A DNA stretch of 64,000 bases, from positions 558,001 to 622,000 of the forward strand of contig NZ_CP107549.1 of assembly GCF_025837155.1 (NCBI RefSeq). Direction: 5' to 3'. The notes beneath the pieces are model-generated. The model did no database searches. It had not been told where the DNA came from and saw nothing but the letters and a program-made list of their open reading frames with translations. Positions within the stretch are counted from its first letter, which is position 1. Every line of letters begins with the position of its first letter. This stretch comes from Pseudomonas sp. Z8(2022). GTDB taxonomy: Bacteria; Pseudomonadota; Gammaproteobacteria; Pseudomonadales; Pseudomonadaceae. Below are positions 51,348 to 60,736 of the stretch, piece by piece. A program made the position numbers and the translations under genes.

Positions 51348-52169
51348 CTCGCGCAGCACGCGAAAGCCCAGCGCATAGTCGCGATGATGCGGCTGCTTGA
51401 GGTCGCGCATGCTGCTGCGCAGGTAGCTAGGGCCGCTGTTCCAGGCGCCCCCGCGGACGACCCGAGGGCTGTTGTCGAGCAGGCCGGCGCTTTGCGTTTC
51501 GCTGCCATCGAACTGCAGGGTGAAGCGCGAGGCCGTCCACTCCCAGACATTGCCCGCGGTGTCGTGCAGGCCAAAGCCGTTGGCCGGGAACTGGCCGACG
51601 GCTGCCGTCTTGTTGCGCAACAGGCGCGGGCTGGCGCAGCCGCGGCAGTGGGCGCGGGGCGCCTGTTCGTCGCTGTCGAGCGCCTCGCCCCACCAGTAGT
51701 AACTCTGGCTGCCGCCGCGTGCCGCATACTCCCATTCGGCTTCGGTCGGCAGGCGATAACGTGCGCCAGTCTCGCGCGACAGCCATTGGGCGTAGGCATG
51801 GGCGTCGCGCCAGGACACATGGATGACCGGGCGCTGCGCGGAAAGGCCCCAGCCTTCGTTATTGGGCATGGGCAGTGCGTTGGCTTCGGCGTATTTCTGC
51901 CAGTCGGCGAAGGTGACTTCGTAGCGGCCAATGGCGAAGGGCCGGTCGAAGGCAATACTCCGTAGCGGGCGTTCGTTGTCATTGCCGCGACCGCTGGCAT
52001 CGCCCATATGAAAGGTGCCAGCCGGCACCACCACCAACTCGGGCCCCTGGCCGCCACTGTTCAGCGGGTCGCTCAGGAACTCGGTGGCGACGGCCTGCAG
52101 GCTTGCCAGCAGCGCCACTGCGACGATGGATGCGGCTAGTGTGACGCGGCGCGCTTTCAGCACTTGCAC
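51339..52169 (-). CDS. Exported SUMF1/formylglycine-generating-enzyme-like protein
   Basis: The 276-residue product has a signal peptide (about 1-29, ending AVATE). One FGE-sulfatase domain follows: VVVPAGTFHMGD (about 46-57), IGRYEVTFADWQKYAE, RLPTEAEWEYAARGG (about 140-154), GNVWEWTAS and RVVRGGAW. This fold covers formylglycine-generating enzyme, PvdO, EgtB C-terminal domains and non-enzymatic ligand-binding modules. The active-site Cys pair of aerobic FGE is not apparent; the only cysteines I note are in HCRGCAS, whose spacing differs. Function is unassigned. It is divergent from the AAA+ ATPase gene across 121 bp. Confidence 0.82.
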   Translation of the reverse strand: MQVLKARRVTLAASIVAVALLASLQAVATEFLSDPLNSGGQGPELVVVPAGTFHMGDASGRGNDNERPLRSIAFDRPFAIGRYEVTFADWQKYAEANALPMPNNEGWGLSAQRPVIHVSWRDAHAYAQWLSRETGARYRLPTEAEWEYAARGGSQSYYWWGEALDSDEQAPRAHCRGCASPRLLRNKTAAVGQFPANGFGLHDTAGNVWEWTASRFTLQFDGSETQSAGLLDNSPRVVRGGAWNSGPSYLRSSMRDLKQPHHRDYALGFRVLRELP

Positions 52170-52290
52170 GGCGCGAGGCCTCCGGCGACGATCTGCCTGT
52201 TCAGACGGTCCATGCTGTGAGCTCCGATTCTGCGAAAGCGCGGATGGTAACCCTGCTCATTCGCCTGGCCAACTTCACAAGGAGCGGGTG

Positions 52291-53772
52291 TTGAAGAACG
52301 ATATTCATGATCTTGGGTTGGTGCTGGATTCCAAGGTCAAGCTGGTGGTGATCGAGTCCTGGGACGAGGTTCGCGTGCTGGAGACCCTGACCGGTCTGGC
52401 GATCAGGCGTGGTCTCGGCCTGCATACCTGGTCGGTTACCGAAGGGCTGCAGCGCCTGGGATTCGGCGGCGCGCCGGTGGATGAGTCGCCGACCCAGGAG
52501 CCGGAAGCGGCGCTGCGCATGATCAAGGCCGACCCGCAGCCGAACCTGTACGTGATGTGCGATCTGCATCCGTATCTCGATGGCAATCCACGGCTGGTGC
52601 GCCTGCTCAAGGAAATCGCCATGAGCGAGGCAGCGCACAAGCCGACGCTGGTGCTGGTGTCGCATGCGATCAAGCTGCCGGCCGAGGTGCAGCGATTCGC
52701 GGCACGCTTCAGCCTTGCGCTGCCATCGGAGGACGAACTGCTGAGCATCGTGCGCGACGAAGCCGCGCGCTGGAGCGAAAGCAATCGCGGCGCGCGGGTG
52801 CGCACCGACAATCGCACGCTGCAGCAGGTGGTGAAGAATCTGCGTGGCCTCAGCCATGCCGAGGCGCGCGCGCTGGCGCGCAACGTGATCTGCGATGACG
52901 GCGCCATCACCCAGGAAGACATCCCCGAACTGAACAAGACCAAGTTCCAGCTGCTGGACCTTGAAGGCGTGCTCAGCTTCGAGTACAACACCGCACGCTT
53001 CGCCGAGGTCGGCGGGCTGGTGAATCTCAAGCGTTGGCTGGGCGAGCGTCAGGCCAGCTTTCTTGACGGCAAGCAGATCGATGCGCCGAAAGGCGTGATG
53101 CTGGTCGGTGTGCAGGGTGGCGGCAAGAGCCTGGCCGCCAAGGCGGTTGCCGGGCTCTGGGGCCTGCCGCTGCTGCGCCTGGATTTTGCCTGCCTGTACA
53201 ACAAGTTCTTCGGCGAAACCGAGCGCAATCTGCGCGAGGCGCTACGACTGGCCGAGCAGATGGCGCCATGCGTGCTGTGGATGGACGAGGTGGAGAAGGG
53301 CCTGGCCAGTGGCGATCATGACGGCGGCGTGAGCCAGCGTGTGCTCGGCACCCTGCTGACCTGGATGGCCGAGCGCAAGGCGCCGGTATTCGTCGTCGCC
53401 ACGGCCAACGCCATCGACCGACTGCCCCCTGAGCTGGTGCGCAAGGGTCGTTTCGACGAGCTGTTCTTCGTCGACCTGCCCAGTGCCGAAGTGCGAGCCG
53501 AGATCTTCCGCATCCATCTGCAGCGACGCGAACTCGAGCCCGCGATTTTCGACCTGGCGCAACTGGCCGCTGCCAGCGAAGGCTATTCCGGGGCGGAGAT
53601 CGAGCAGGCGGTGGTCAGCGCGCTGTACGCCGGCCAGGCGCAGCAGCAGGCGGTCGATCAGGCTTTGCTGTTGCGTGCCCTGCAGAGCACTGCGCCGCTC
53701 TCGGTGGTGATGGCCGAACGTCTGGCTGCGCTGCGTGCCTGGGCGGATGGGCGGACGGTCAACGCTGGTTGA
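52291..53772 (+). CDS. Ycf46-type AAA+ ATPase (TTG start)
   Basis: The 493-residue soluble protein has a degenerate N-terminal AAA-like region (1-230) and a full AAA+ module. Walker A GVQGGGKS is at 273-280, Walker B LWMDEVEKG around D332-E333, and sensor/arginine-finger segments are ATANAIDRLPPELVRKGRFDE. This arrangement is that of Ycf46/PA0657-like ATPases, whose role is unknown. TTG 52291 is chosen because GGAG lies 6 nt upstream and KNDIHDLGLVLDSK matches the family; GTG 52288 is one codon longer. Its 3' end overlaps the convergent SDR gene by 14 bp. Confidence 0.9.
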   Translation: MKNDIHDLGLVLDSKVKLVVIESWDEVRVLETLTGLAIRRGLGLHTWSVTEGLQRLGFGGAPVDESPTQEPEAALRMIKADPQPNLYVMCDLHPYLDGNPRLVRLLKEIAMSEAAHKPTLVLVSHAIKLPAEVQRFAARFSLALPSEDELLSIVRDEAARWSESNRGARVRTDNRTLQQVVKNLRGLSHAEARALARNVICDDGAITQEDIPELNKTKFQLLDLEGVLSFEYNTARFAEVGGLVNLKRWLGERQASFLDGKQIDAPKGVMLVGVQGGGKSLAAKAVAGLWGLPLLRLDFACLYNKFFGETERNLREALRLAEQMAPCVLWMDEVEKGLASGDHDGGVSQRVLGTLLTWMAERKAPVFVVATANAIDRLPPELVRKGRFDELFFVDLPSAEVRAEIFRIHLQRRELEPAIFDLAQLAAASEGYSGAEIEQAVVSALYAGQAQQQAVDQALLLRALQSTAPLSVVMAERLAALRAWADGRTVNAG

Positions 53773-54556
53773 GGTCGGTGAAGGGGCGGGTCAGCCGACC
53801 GCTGAGTTTGCGCACCAGCCAGCGAGGTCCCAGGCGCGGGGTCAGGGCCAGCAGGCGGTTGCGCCAACCGGGAATGATGATGGCGCGGTTCTTTTCCAGT
53901 GCGCGAACAGTAATCAGCGCCACTTCCTCGGGGCTCATCATCAGCTTGCTGCCGGTCAGACGGCTGACGTCCATCTGCGCCGTGCGGAAGAAGGCGCTGT
54001 GGGTTGGCCCGGGGCAGAGCACTGACACCCGCACGCCGCGCTCTCTCAGCTCCTCGCGCAGCCCTTCGGAAAAATGGAGCACATAGGCCTTGCTGGCGTA
54101 GTAGCTGCTCATCCAGGGACCGGGCTGAAAGGCAGCCACCGAAGCGACGTTGAGAATCTGCCCGCCGCCGTGTTCGGCCATGCACTGGCCGAGCGCATGG
54201 CACAGTCGGGTCAGCGCCAGGACGTTGACCTCGAGCTGTTCCTGCTCGCGGCTCCAGTCCTGTTCCAGAAAGGAACCGGCGCAGCCAAGACCGGCATTGT
54301 TCACCAGCAGGTCGATGTGCCACTGGCCCTCTTCCAGCTCCAGCAGCAGGCCGGACAGCTGCAGCGGCTCGCTCACATCACAGAGCCGAAACAGCACCTC
54401 GACGCCGAAGCGCTGAGCCAGCTCGCAGGCAATGCTTTCCAGTGCCTCACGCCGCCGCGCCACCAGGATCAGGTTGCGCCCGCGGCGTGCCAGGGCTTCG
54501 GCCAGGGCCAGGCCGATGCCGCTGGAGGCGCCGGTGATCAATGCATAGCTGCGCAT
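53759..54556 (-). CDS. Short-chain dehydrogenase/reductase
   Basis: The 265-residue classical SDR has the cofactor motif TGASSGIG (about 7-14), NNAG (about 87-90) and the catalytic Tyr/Lys in YYASKA (about 152-157), with the Ser upstream. A C-terminal extension after the core (PGWRNRLLALTPRLGPRWLV) resembles membrane-associated DltE/YqjQ-like SDRs. The substrate is unknown. It is convergent with the ATPase gene with overlapping 3' ends. Confidence 0.9.
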   Translation of the reverse strand: MRSYALITGASSGIGLALAEALARRGRNLILVARRREALESIACELAQRFGVEVLFRLCDVSEPLQLSGLLLELEEGQWHIDLLVNNAGLGCAGSFLEQDWSREQEQLEVNVLALTRLCHALGQCMAEHGGGQILNVASVAAFQPGPWMSSYYASKAYVLHFSEGLREELRERGVRVSVLCPGPTHSAFFRTAQMDVSRLTGSKLMMSPEEVALITVRALEKNRAIIIPGWRNRLLALTPRLGPRWLVRKLSGRLTRPFTDLNQR

Positions 54557-54565
54557 GGTCGTGAC

Positions 54566-55510
54566 TTAATAACCCACTGTCTGGGGAAGGACGATCGCGG
54601 CGACGATGCCGGTCACCGGTACCAGCAGGAACAGCCAGGCCAGGATGGTAACCCCGGTGCTGTTCGGCGGTGGCGGCGGGCCATAGCGATTGGCGCCCTG
54701 AGTGCCTGGAATGATCAGCATCAGCAGTGCGAATACGGTACCGACGACAGGGACGAAGTTGAGCAGCCACAGCCAGCCGGACCAGCCCATGTCGTGCAGG
54801 CGCTGGACGCCGATGAATACGCCCACCACGATCATGGCGATCACTGCGACACCCATGATCAGAGTGCCCAAGATGCTGGAGATGGCCGAGACCCCTGCGA
54901 ACACCAGGAGCAACGGCAGCATGCACAGCAGCATGGCCATGGTCCAGCCCAGGTAACGCACCCGGCCGATGCGGCCGTTGACGCTGAAGACCTTGAGTTC
55001 CGAGTACTGCGGCAATTGCTCGGCGACATTCGCCTGTGGCGGCGCATAGGGTGATGCCGCAGCCGTCGCCGTAGCCGCAGCGGTTTCCAGCGCCGGCGCG
55101 GCTTCGGCCAGTTGCGCCTGACGCGCAAGATATTTTTCGATAATGATGCCGCAGGCCGAGCACTCGATGGACTTGGCCTGTTCATGGCCGCACTTGGGGC
55201 AGGTCATGTTTGTCGTGGCAACTCGTTCGGCCTGTGCCGTCTCCGCCTCGGTCGGCACCAGGCTGAGGCTGGCTGCCTGATCCAGTTCCCTGCGTACATT
55301 GGCTCCGGCCTTCTGCAGGGCGCTCAGGTATTGTTCGGCTTCGCTCTCGCCAAGGTCGCGCTTGAGCGCCACCGGCGCTCCGCTGAACAGGCTGTCGATG
55401 CGTGCCGGGTCGCTCTTGAACAGGCGGGCCAGGTTTTCCTTGACCGTTTCCAGTGACGCCTCGGGCATCAGTTGGCCATCGAACACTATCTTGTAGCGCG
55501 GTTGGTTCAT
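54566..55510 (-). CDS. DUF805 membrane protein with N-terminal zinc ribbon
   Basis: The 314-residue product is modular. An N-terminal alpha/beta domain occupies about 1-75 (YKIVFDGQLMPEAS...). A four-Cys zinc ribbon follows (TCPKCGHEQ ... ECSACGI, about 102-123). An Ala/Pro-rich linker leads to a DUF805 domain with four predicted helices (about 185-310). DUF805 proteins are inner-membrane proteins of unknown role. ATG 55510 is chosen; the 30-codon upstream open frame is not conserved. It starts nine bases upstream of the SDR start, on the same strand. Confidence 0.82.
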   Translation of the reverse strand: MNQPRYKIVFDGQLMPEASLETVKENLARLFKSDPARIDSLFSGAPVALKRDLGESEAEQYLSALQKAGANVRRELDQAASLSLVPTEAETAQAERVATTNMTCPKCGHEQAKSIECSACGIIIEKYLARQAQLAEAAPALETAAATATAAASPYAPPQANVAEQLPQYSELKVFSVNGRIGRVRYLGWTMAMLLCMLPLLLVFAGVSAISSILGTLIMGVAVIAMIVVGVFIGVQRLHDMGWSGWLWLLNFVPVVGTVFALLMLIIPGTQGANRYGPPPPPNSTGVTILAWLFLLVPVTGIVAAIVLPQTVGY

Positions 55511-55636
55511 GCGGGCTTCCTTGTCGGCGGGAAGTTGAGTTGAGCGAAGCGCCCCGTCCAGCGTCGGGCGAGGCATAAGCCTAGAGTGCCGTGAGGCCAA
55601 TATACAAGCGGCTTGAAGCGCTGTAGCCGGGGAATT

Positions 55637-56902
55637 TCAGCCGTTGCCTATTGTGCTCCAGCGGCCGACCAGTTGGCCGCGGCGCAGTAGACGTATTTCG
55701 CTGAAATCACCCAGCAGGCCTTCGCTGATGGCCGGGCGCAGAAATACCCAGTCCTGATCCGTCAGTTGGGTGGTCGCGCTGCCGACCAGGCGGTCCTGAT
55801 TGGCGCTGCGGCCGTACAACTCGTCGTAGGCGAGCCCGGCAGGCGAAACGGGCTGCGCCGGCCAACGGCCGCCGTACAGGTAGTAGGCGTGCTGGCGGTT
55901 GGGGTTCCAGGTTTCGATCAGCGGCTGCAATGGCTGCGCGTAGGGCAAGGTGCCGTCCAGCGCCTTAAGCACGGGGCTGGCGATCCACAGTGCCGGCTGA
56001 TGATCCTCCAGCAGCGTCGTATCGAACTCTGCGGGCTTGAGCAGGGCTGACCCGACGGCAATCTCGTTGAGTGAACTCTGCTGCCGGCTGTGCAAGGGGT
56101 AGGTCAGGCTACCCCCGCCATTGAGCAGCGGCCCGGCTGGCCAGAGTTCGGAGAACGCCTGGGCGCTGGCGATGAACTGGCGATAGCGTGCATCGGCCTC
56201 GCTGAATGCCCCGATCTGAGCTTGCCAGGGAGGGTTGTGAGCGACATGCGCGTCGTAACCCATCAGTCCCTGCAGCTGCAGCACCGGCAGTTGGCGAAGC
56301 TGCTGCATGGCCTGGGCCAGAGCCTGCGGCGTAGCGAAGCCGCCGCGCTGGAGACCGATGTCGATCTCCAGCGCGATGCGCAGTGGCTGACCCAGCGCCT
56401 TGGCCAGCTCAGCGTACTGTCGCAGGCGTTGCTCGCTGTCGATCAGCCAGGTCACCTGGCGCTCGGGAGAGAAATCCAGATGGTGCGGCAACTGACGGTA
56501 GAAATTCAGTGCGGCCGGGACCGGCATGGGTTTGCCGAGCAGCAGGTCGGCCTGTGGAAAGCTTCTGGCCAGCCGGTTGAGCTGCGGTTGATGAAAGACC
56601 ATGAAACGCCGGGTTTGCAGGCGTTTGGCCAGGTATTCAAGCAGGCCGGTGCTGGCCAGTGACTTGGCGACCAGGCGCAACTGGCAGCGACCGGCCAGAC
56701 GCGCTGCCAGCAGATCGGCGTTGGCGTCGAGCCGGTCGAGATCGAGCAGCAGGGTGGGCACGCCGTCGCCGTCACGCTGCAACTGCCGGTTGAGTTCGGC
56801 GAAGTAGGCGTCGTGCTCGCGACCACGGTCGGCCGGGCGCAGTGCCCAGCCGCCGAACAGTCCGAGCGCGCCCAGTCCTCCCAGCAGGTGACGACGCTTC
56901 AT
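55637..56902 (-). CDS. PLP-fold alanine racemase/D-threonine aldolase-like protein, exported
   Basis: The 421-residue product has an N-terminal twin-arginine-like signal (MKRRHLLGGLGALGLFGG). An alanine-racemase N-terminal barrel follows (TLLLDLDRLDANADLL about 48-63; LRLVAKSLAS with the likely PLP-binding Lys). The C-terminal D-serine-dehydratase/threonine-aldolase-like domain follows. Relatives act on D-amino acids. Its start overlaps the nitronate monooxygenase stop (ATGA), so the two are coupled. A cofactor-loaded, Tat-exported enzyme is plausible but is inference; lipobox-like features are absent. Confidence 0.75.
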   Translation of the reverse strand: MKRRHLLGGLGALGLFGGWALRPADRGREHDAYFAELNRQLQRDGDGVPTLLLDLDRLDANADLLAARLAGRCQLRLVAKSLASTGLLEYLAKRLQTRRFMVFHQPQLNRLARSFPQADLLLGKPMPVPAALNFYRQLPHHLDFSPERQVTWLIDSEQRLRQYAELAKALGQPLRIALEIDIGLQRGGFATPQALAQAMQQLRQLPVLQLQGLMGYDAHVAHNPPWQAQIGAFSEADARYRQFIASAQAFSELWPAGPLLNGGGSLTYPLHSRQQSSLNEIAVGSALLKPAEFDTTLLEDHQPALWIASPVLKALDGTLPYAQPLQPLIETWNPNRQHAYYLYGGRWPAQPVSPAGLAYDELYGRSANQDRLVGSATTQLTDQDWVFLRPAISEGLLGDFSEIRLLRRGQLVGRWSTIGNG

Positions 56903-57861
56903 CGCGGCCAGCGTTGCCCCAGCTGCTGGCCGCATGTCAGCGCCGCGCGGTATTCGTTATCGAGCCGCGCGACCAGCTCCTGTACCGAGGGCAGATCGTC
57001 GATGCCGCCGACGCCCTGGCCGGCCGACCATACGGTTTTCCAGGCCTTGGCTTCTTCGTCCATTGGCTTGAGTTTCTCGCCGTAGTTGATATCGGCCTTG
57101 TTCTGCAGCTGTTTCAGGTCATAGCCGGCCTGCTCCAGGCTCTGACGCATGAAACTGGCCGGCACGCCGGACACTGCGGGTGTGTGAATGATATCGGCGG
57201 CTCGCGCCTCGAGGATCATCTGCTTGTAGTCGGCCGAGGCGTTGTTCTCGGTGGTAGCGATGAAGCGCGTGCCCATATAGGCCAGATCGGCACCGAGCAG
57301 TTGCGCAGCGAGAATCTCGTGGCCGTGATTGAGGCAGCCGGACAGCAGTACGGTCTTGTCGAAAAACTGACGAATCTCGGCGAGCAGGGCGAAGGGGCTC
57401 CAGGTGCCGGCATGGCCGCCAGCGCCGGCGGCCACGGCGATCAGGCCATCCACGCCTGCTTCGGCGGCCTTTTCCGCATGGCGGCGGGTGGTTACGTCAT
57501 GAAACACCAGGCCGCCGTAGCTATGCACGGCATCGACCACTTCCTTCACCGCACCGAGACTGGTGATGACGATGGGCACGCGGTGTTCGACGCAGATGGC
57601 CAGATCCGCCTGCAGCCGCGGGTTGCTGTTATGCACGATCAGGTTGACGGCGAAGGGCGCGGCGTCAGTCGAGAGGCTGGCTTCGATTTCATCGAGCCAG
57701 GCGGCGAACCCGGCGCTCTCGCGCTGGTTCAATGCCGGGAAGCTGCCAACGATGCCGCTGTTGCAGCAGGCGCTGACCAGTGCCGGGTTGGACACCAGAA
57801 ACATCGGCGCGGCCACCAGGGGCAGGCGCAGACGTTGTTCGAGCAGGGCGGGCAGAGACAT
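56899..57861 (-). CDS. Nitronate monooxygenase family FMN protein
   Basis: The 320-residue TIM-barrel flavoprotein has the NMO motifs AAPMFLVSNPALVSACCNSG (about 16-35), FHDVTTRRHAEKAAEAGVDGLIAVAAGAGGH and MGTRF. NMOs oxidise propionate-3-nitronate and alkyl nitronates to keto compounds. ATG 57861 matches the family start MSLPALLEQRL. It is followed by the racemase-like gene (4-bp overlap) and lies 10 bp after hemJ, suggesting hemJ-NMO-racemase cotranscription. Confidence 0.88.
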   Translation of the reverse strand: MSLPALLEQRLRLPLVAAPMFLVSNPALVSACCNSGIVGSFPALNQRESAGFAAWLDEIEASLSTDAAPFAVNLIVHNSNPRLQADLAICVEHRVPIVITSLGAVKEVVDAVHSYGGLVFHDVTTRRHAEKAAEAGVDGLIAVAAGAGGHAGTWSPFALLAEIRQFFDKTVLLSGCLNHGHEILAAQLLGADLAYMGTRFIATTENNASADYKQMILEARAADIIHTPAVSGVPASFMRQSLEQAGYDLKQLQNKADINYGEKLKPMDEEAKAWKTVWSAGQGVGGIDDLPSVQELVARLDNEYRAALTCGQQLGQRWPR

Positions 57862-57871
57862 GGTGAACTCC

Positions 57872-58300
57872 TCAGAAGGGGCGGACGACAACCAGGATGA
57901 CGATGCCCAGCAGTGCCAGCACCGGCGCTTCATTGAACCAACGATAGAACACGTGACTGCGGCTGTTCTCGCCGCGCGCGAAGCGCTTGAGTTGAGCTCC
58001 GCAGAGGTGGTGATAGATCACCAGCGCCACTACCAGGGTCAGCTTGGCGTGCATCCAGCCCTGGCTGAAGTAGTAAGCCGAATTGAGGCTGAGCAGCCAG
58101 ATGCCCAGGGCCAGGGTGGCGATCATCGACGGCATCATGATGCCCCGATAGAGCTTGCGCTCCATGACGCAGAAACGGTCGTGACTGGCGGCATCGCTGC
58201 CCATGGCGTGGTAGACGAACAGACGCGGCAGATAGAACAGGCCGGCGAACCAGCAGACCATGGCGATGATGTGCAGAGCCTTGAGCCAGAGATAGAGCAT
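57872..58300 (-). CDS. hemJ: Protoporphyrinogen IX oxidase HemJ
   Basis: The 142-residue inner-membrane protein has four helices and the family signature [20 protein letters not shown] with the conserved His10, plus [12 protein letters not shown] (Lys/His). HemJ oxidises protoporphyrinogen IX in haem synthesis. ATG 58300 is chosen; the frame stays open 20 codons upstream but the family start is MLYLW. It is divergent from argC across 134 bp. Confidence 0.93.
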   Translation of the reverse strand: MLYLWLKALHIIAMVCWFAGLFYLPRLFVYHAMGSDAASHDRFCVMERKLYRGIMMPSMIATLALGIWLLSLNSAYYFSQGWMHAKLTLVVALVIYHHLCGAQLKRFARGENSRSHVFYRWFNEAPVLALLGIVILVVVRPF

Positions 58301-58434
58301 TTTCGCCTCTCGCGATGAAAAATGGTCTCGATAGTAGAGGCAGGCCACGCTCTGCGTCACCTCCGGGTTTGGCGCTTGGCCGATGCGGCTTTATCATCGG
58401 CAGCTTTCCAATGGCTTTTGCAAAGGGGCATGTG

Positions 58435-59469
58435 ATGATCAAGGTCGGTATCGTCGGCGGCACGGGCTACACCGGTGTCGAACTGCTGCGTCTGCTGGCG
58501 CAACACCCGCAGGCAGAAGTGACCGTGATCACTTCCCGCTCCGAGGCCGGCCTGCGCGTCGATGAAATGTACCCCAACCTGCGCGGCCACTATCCGGAGC
58601 TGGCCTTCAGCGTGCCGGATGTCGCCACCCTGGGTGCCTGCGATGTGGTGTTTTTCGCCACCCCGCACGGCGTGGCCCATGCACTGGCCGGCGAGTTGCT
58701 GGCCGTAGGCACGCGGGTGATCGACCTGTCCGCCGACTTCCGCCTGCAGGACGCCGAGGAGTGGGCCAAGTGGTACGGCCAGCCGCACGGCGCGCCCGAG
58801 CTGCTGAGCAAAGCGGTGTACGGCCTGCCTGAAGTCAATCGTGAGGCAATCAAGGCGGCGCGTCTGATCGCCGTTCCAGGCTGCTACCCGACCGCGACTC
58901 AGCTTGGTCTCATCCCTCTGCTGGAAGCCGGCCTGGCCGATGCGGGCAGCCTGATTGCCGACTGCAAGAGCGGTGTCAGCGGCGCAGGCCGCGGTGCCAG
59001 CGTCGGTTCGCTGTTCTGCGAGGCTGGCGAGAGCATGAAGGCCTACGCGGTCAAGGGCCACCGCCATCTGCCGGAAATTCGTCAGGGCTTGCGCCAGGCT
59101 GCGGGCAGTGACGTCGGCCTGACTTTCGTCCCGCATCTGACGCCGATGATTCGCGGTATCCATGCGACCCTGTATGCACGCGTGGCCGATACCTCGGTCG
59201 ATCTTCAGGCGCTGTTCGAGAAGCGCTACGCCGGTGAGCCGTTCGTCGATGTGATGCCTGCCGGCAGCCATCCGGAAACCCGCAGCGTGCGTGGTGGCAA
59301 CGTCTGTCGTATCGCCGTACACCGTCCTCAGGGTGGTGACCTGGTGGTGGTGCTGTCGGTGATCGACAACCTGGTCAAGGGTGCTTCCGGTCAGGCGGTG
59401 CAGAACATGAACATCCTATTCGGTCTCGACGAGCGTCTAGGCCTGTCGCACGCGGCCCTGTTGCCGTGA
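58435..59469 (+). CDS. argC: N-acetyl-gamma-glutamyl-phosphate reductase ArgC
   Basis: The 344-residue enzyme reduces N-acetylglutamyl phosphate in arginine synthesis. [18 protein letters not shown] binds NADP and the catalytic Cys is in [12 protein letters not shown] (about 149). Length matches the family. ATG 58435 begins MIKVGIVGG; the 40-codon upstream extension is rejected. It overlaps the next gene by 4 bp (GTGA). Confidence 0.97.
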   Translation: MIKVGIVGGTGYTGVELLRLLAQHPQAEVTVITSRSEAGLRVDEMYPNLRGHYPELAFSVPDVATLGACDVVFFATPHGVAHALAGELLAVGTRVIDLSADFRLQDAEEWAKWYGQPHGAPELLSKAVYGLPEVNREAIKAARLIAVPGCYPTATQLGLIPLLEAGLADAGSLIADCKSGVSGAGRGASVGSLFCEAGESMKAYAVKGHRHLPEIRQGLRQAAGSDVGLTFVPHLTPMIRGIHATLYARVADTSVDLQALFEKRYAGEPFVDVMPAGSHPETRSVRGGNVCRIAVHRPQGGDLVVVLSVIDNLVKGASGQAVQNMNILFGLDERLGLSHAALLP

Positions 59470-60209
59470 CGCCGGGCTGGGAGGTCCGCCTCAGCGATCC
59501 ACGTCGCGAGCGCCGGCGCCGCTGGCTGCTTTTGTTGCTGGTACTCGCCTTGCCGGCGGCCTTTGCCTTGGGATGGTACTGGCCGCAGGCGCATCCCCAG
59601 GCATCGCCCGAGGAAACGCACGCCCTGCTGACCCGCGTCGCTGAACAGGAGCAGGAGCTGGAGCTGTTGCGCCAGCGTCTGGCGGTGGTCGGCAGCAGTG
59701 ACAAGGTCACACAGCAGGCCATGGAGCAGAACCGGCGGACCATCAAGTTGCTGGAGGAGCAGATCTTCAAGCAGCAACAGGACCTCGCCTTCTACAAGGG
59801 CGTGCTGGCACCAGCCAGTCGTCGTGAAGGTATGCGCATTCGCGCTTTCGAGTTGCAGGCCACGGAACAGCCGCAGCGATTTCGCTACAAGTTGCTGATG
59901 AGTCGGGTCGGGGCCAGCGACGAGGCATTGCAAGGGCGTCTGCGGGTCACGATCGAAGGGCGACAGGGCGGCAAGGCGGCCACCCTGGAGCTTGCGGCGC
60001 TGTCCGATGAGGTGAAGGAGAACGACATCCCGTTCTCCTTCAAGCACTTTCAGTCCTTTCCCGAGGCCGGCCGCTTTGGCGAGCTGCAACTACCTGAGGG
60101 CTTCAAGCCGCTTCAGGTCAAGGTTCATGCGGAGGTCGAGGGTGACAAACCGCTGAGCCGAACATTCGAATGGATAAAATCAGGAGCGACCATCCCCAAT
60201 GTGGAGTAA
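59466..60209 (+). CDS. DUF6776 membrane-anchored coiled-coil protein (GTG start)
   Basis: The 247-residue product has a basic N terminus, one membrane helix (about 20-42), a coiled coil (about 55-110; [26 protein letters not shown]) and a C-terminal beta-rich domain. Single-pass topology with a periplasmic C terminus is predicted. The family has no known function. It is coupled to argC by overlap and to the bactofilin by an 11-bp overlap, which suggests a role with the bactofilin at the envelope. Confidence 0.82.
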   Translation: MTPGWEVRLSDPRRERRRRWLLLLLVLALPAAFALGWYWPQAHPQASPEETHALLTRVAEQEQELELLRQRLAVVGSSDKVTQQAMEQNRRTIKLLEEQIFKQQQDLAFYKGVLAPASRREGMRIRAFELQATEQPQRFRYKLLMSRVGASDEALQGRLRVTIEGRQGGKAATLELAALSDEVKENDIPFSFKHFQSFPEAGRFGELQLPEGFKPLQVKVHAEVEGDKPLSRTFEWIKSGATIPNVE

Positions 60210-60609
60210 AGACAAGACCAAACCCGACCTGCAGCGTTTCAGCGGCAAGACCAGCCTCATTGCTGCTGGTGCCGAGCTGGTAGGCGACATGCGCTTTCAG
60301 GGCGCTGTGCAGGTGGATGGTCGGGTCACCGGTAATCTGCTGGCCAGCGAAGGTCTGGTGCGAGTGAGTGTTGGTGGCGTAGTTGAAGGCGAGATACGTG
60401 CACCCCATATCGTGATCGACGGGGAGGTCAATGGCGATGTGTTCGCCAGTGGCCATCTCGAATTGGGGGCGCGTTCCCGGGTACGCGGCAACCTGCAATA
60501 CGGCCTGATGGAAATGGCCATGGGTGCGCAGATCGAAGGGCGCCTGTGTCACCTCAAGGACGGCGAGCGTCCACTTGAGCTTCCGGCATCGCTGGAAGTC
60601 GAGCAATAG
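60199..60609 (+). CDS. Bactofilin family cytoskeletal protein
   Basis: The 136-residue product is a short bactofilin. The central DUF583 right-handed beta helix (about 18-115) shows repeating hydrophobic/Gly turns (VDGRVTGNLLASEG, IDGEVNGDVFASGHLEL). Bactofilins form nucleotide-free filaments at the membrane that position cell-wall or chemosensory machinery. It overlaps the DUF6776 gene and lies upstream of erpA (127 bp). Confidence 0.9.
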   Translation: MWSKDKTKPDLQRFSGKTSLIAAGAELVGDMRFQGAVQVDGRVTGNLLASEGLVRVSVGGVVEGEIRAPHIVIDGEVNGDVFASGHLELGARSRVRGNLQYGLMEMAMGAQIEGRLCHLKDGERPLELPASLEVEQ

Positions 60610-60736
60610 TTGACCAATTTTGTAGGGCAAGCGGATAATGCGTGCCCAGCAGGCTGCCGCTGACGATGGTCAAGGCAGCGCAGGTAGTTCAACAACCTGC
60701 TAACGCAGTGTGGCGCATGGCGCCGGGAGTTATAGC

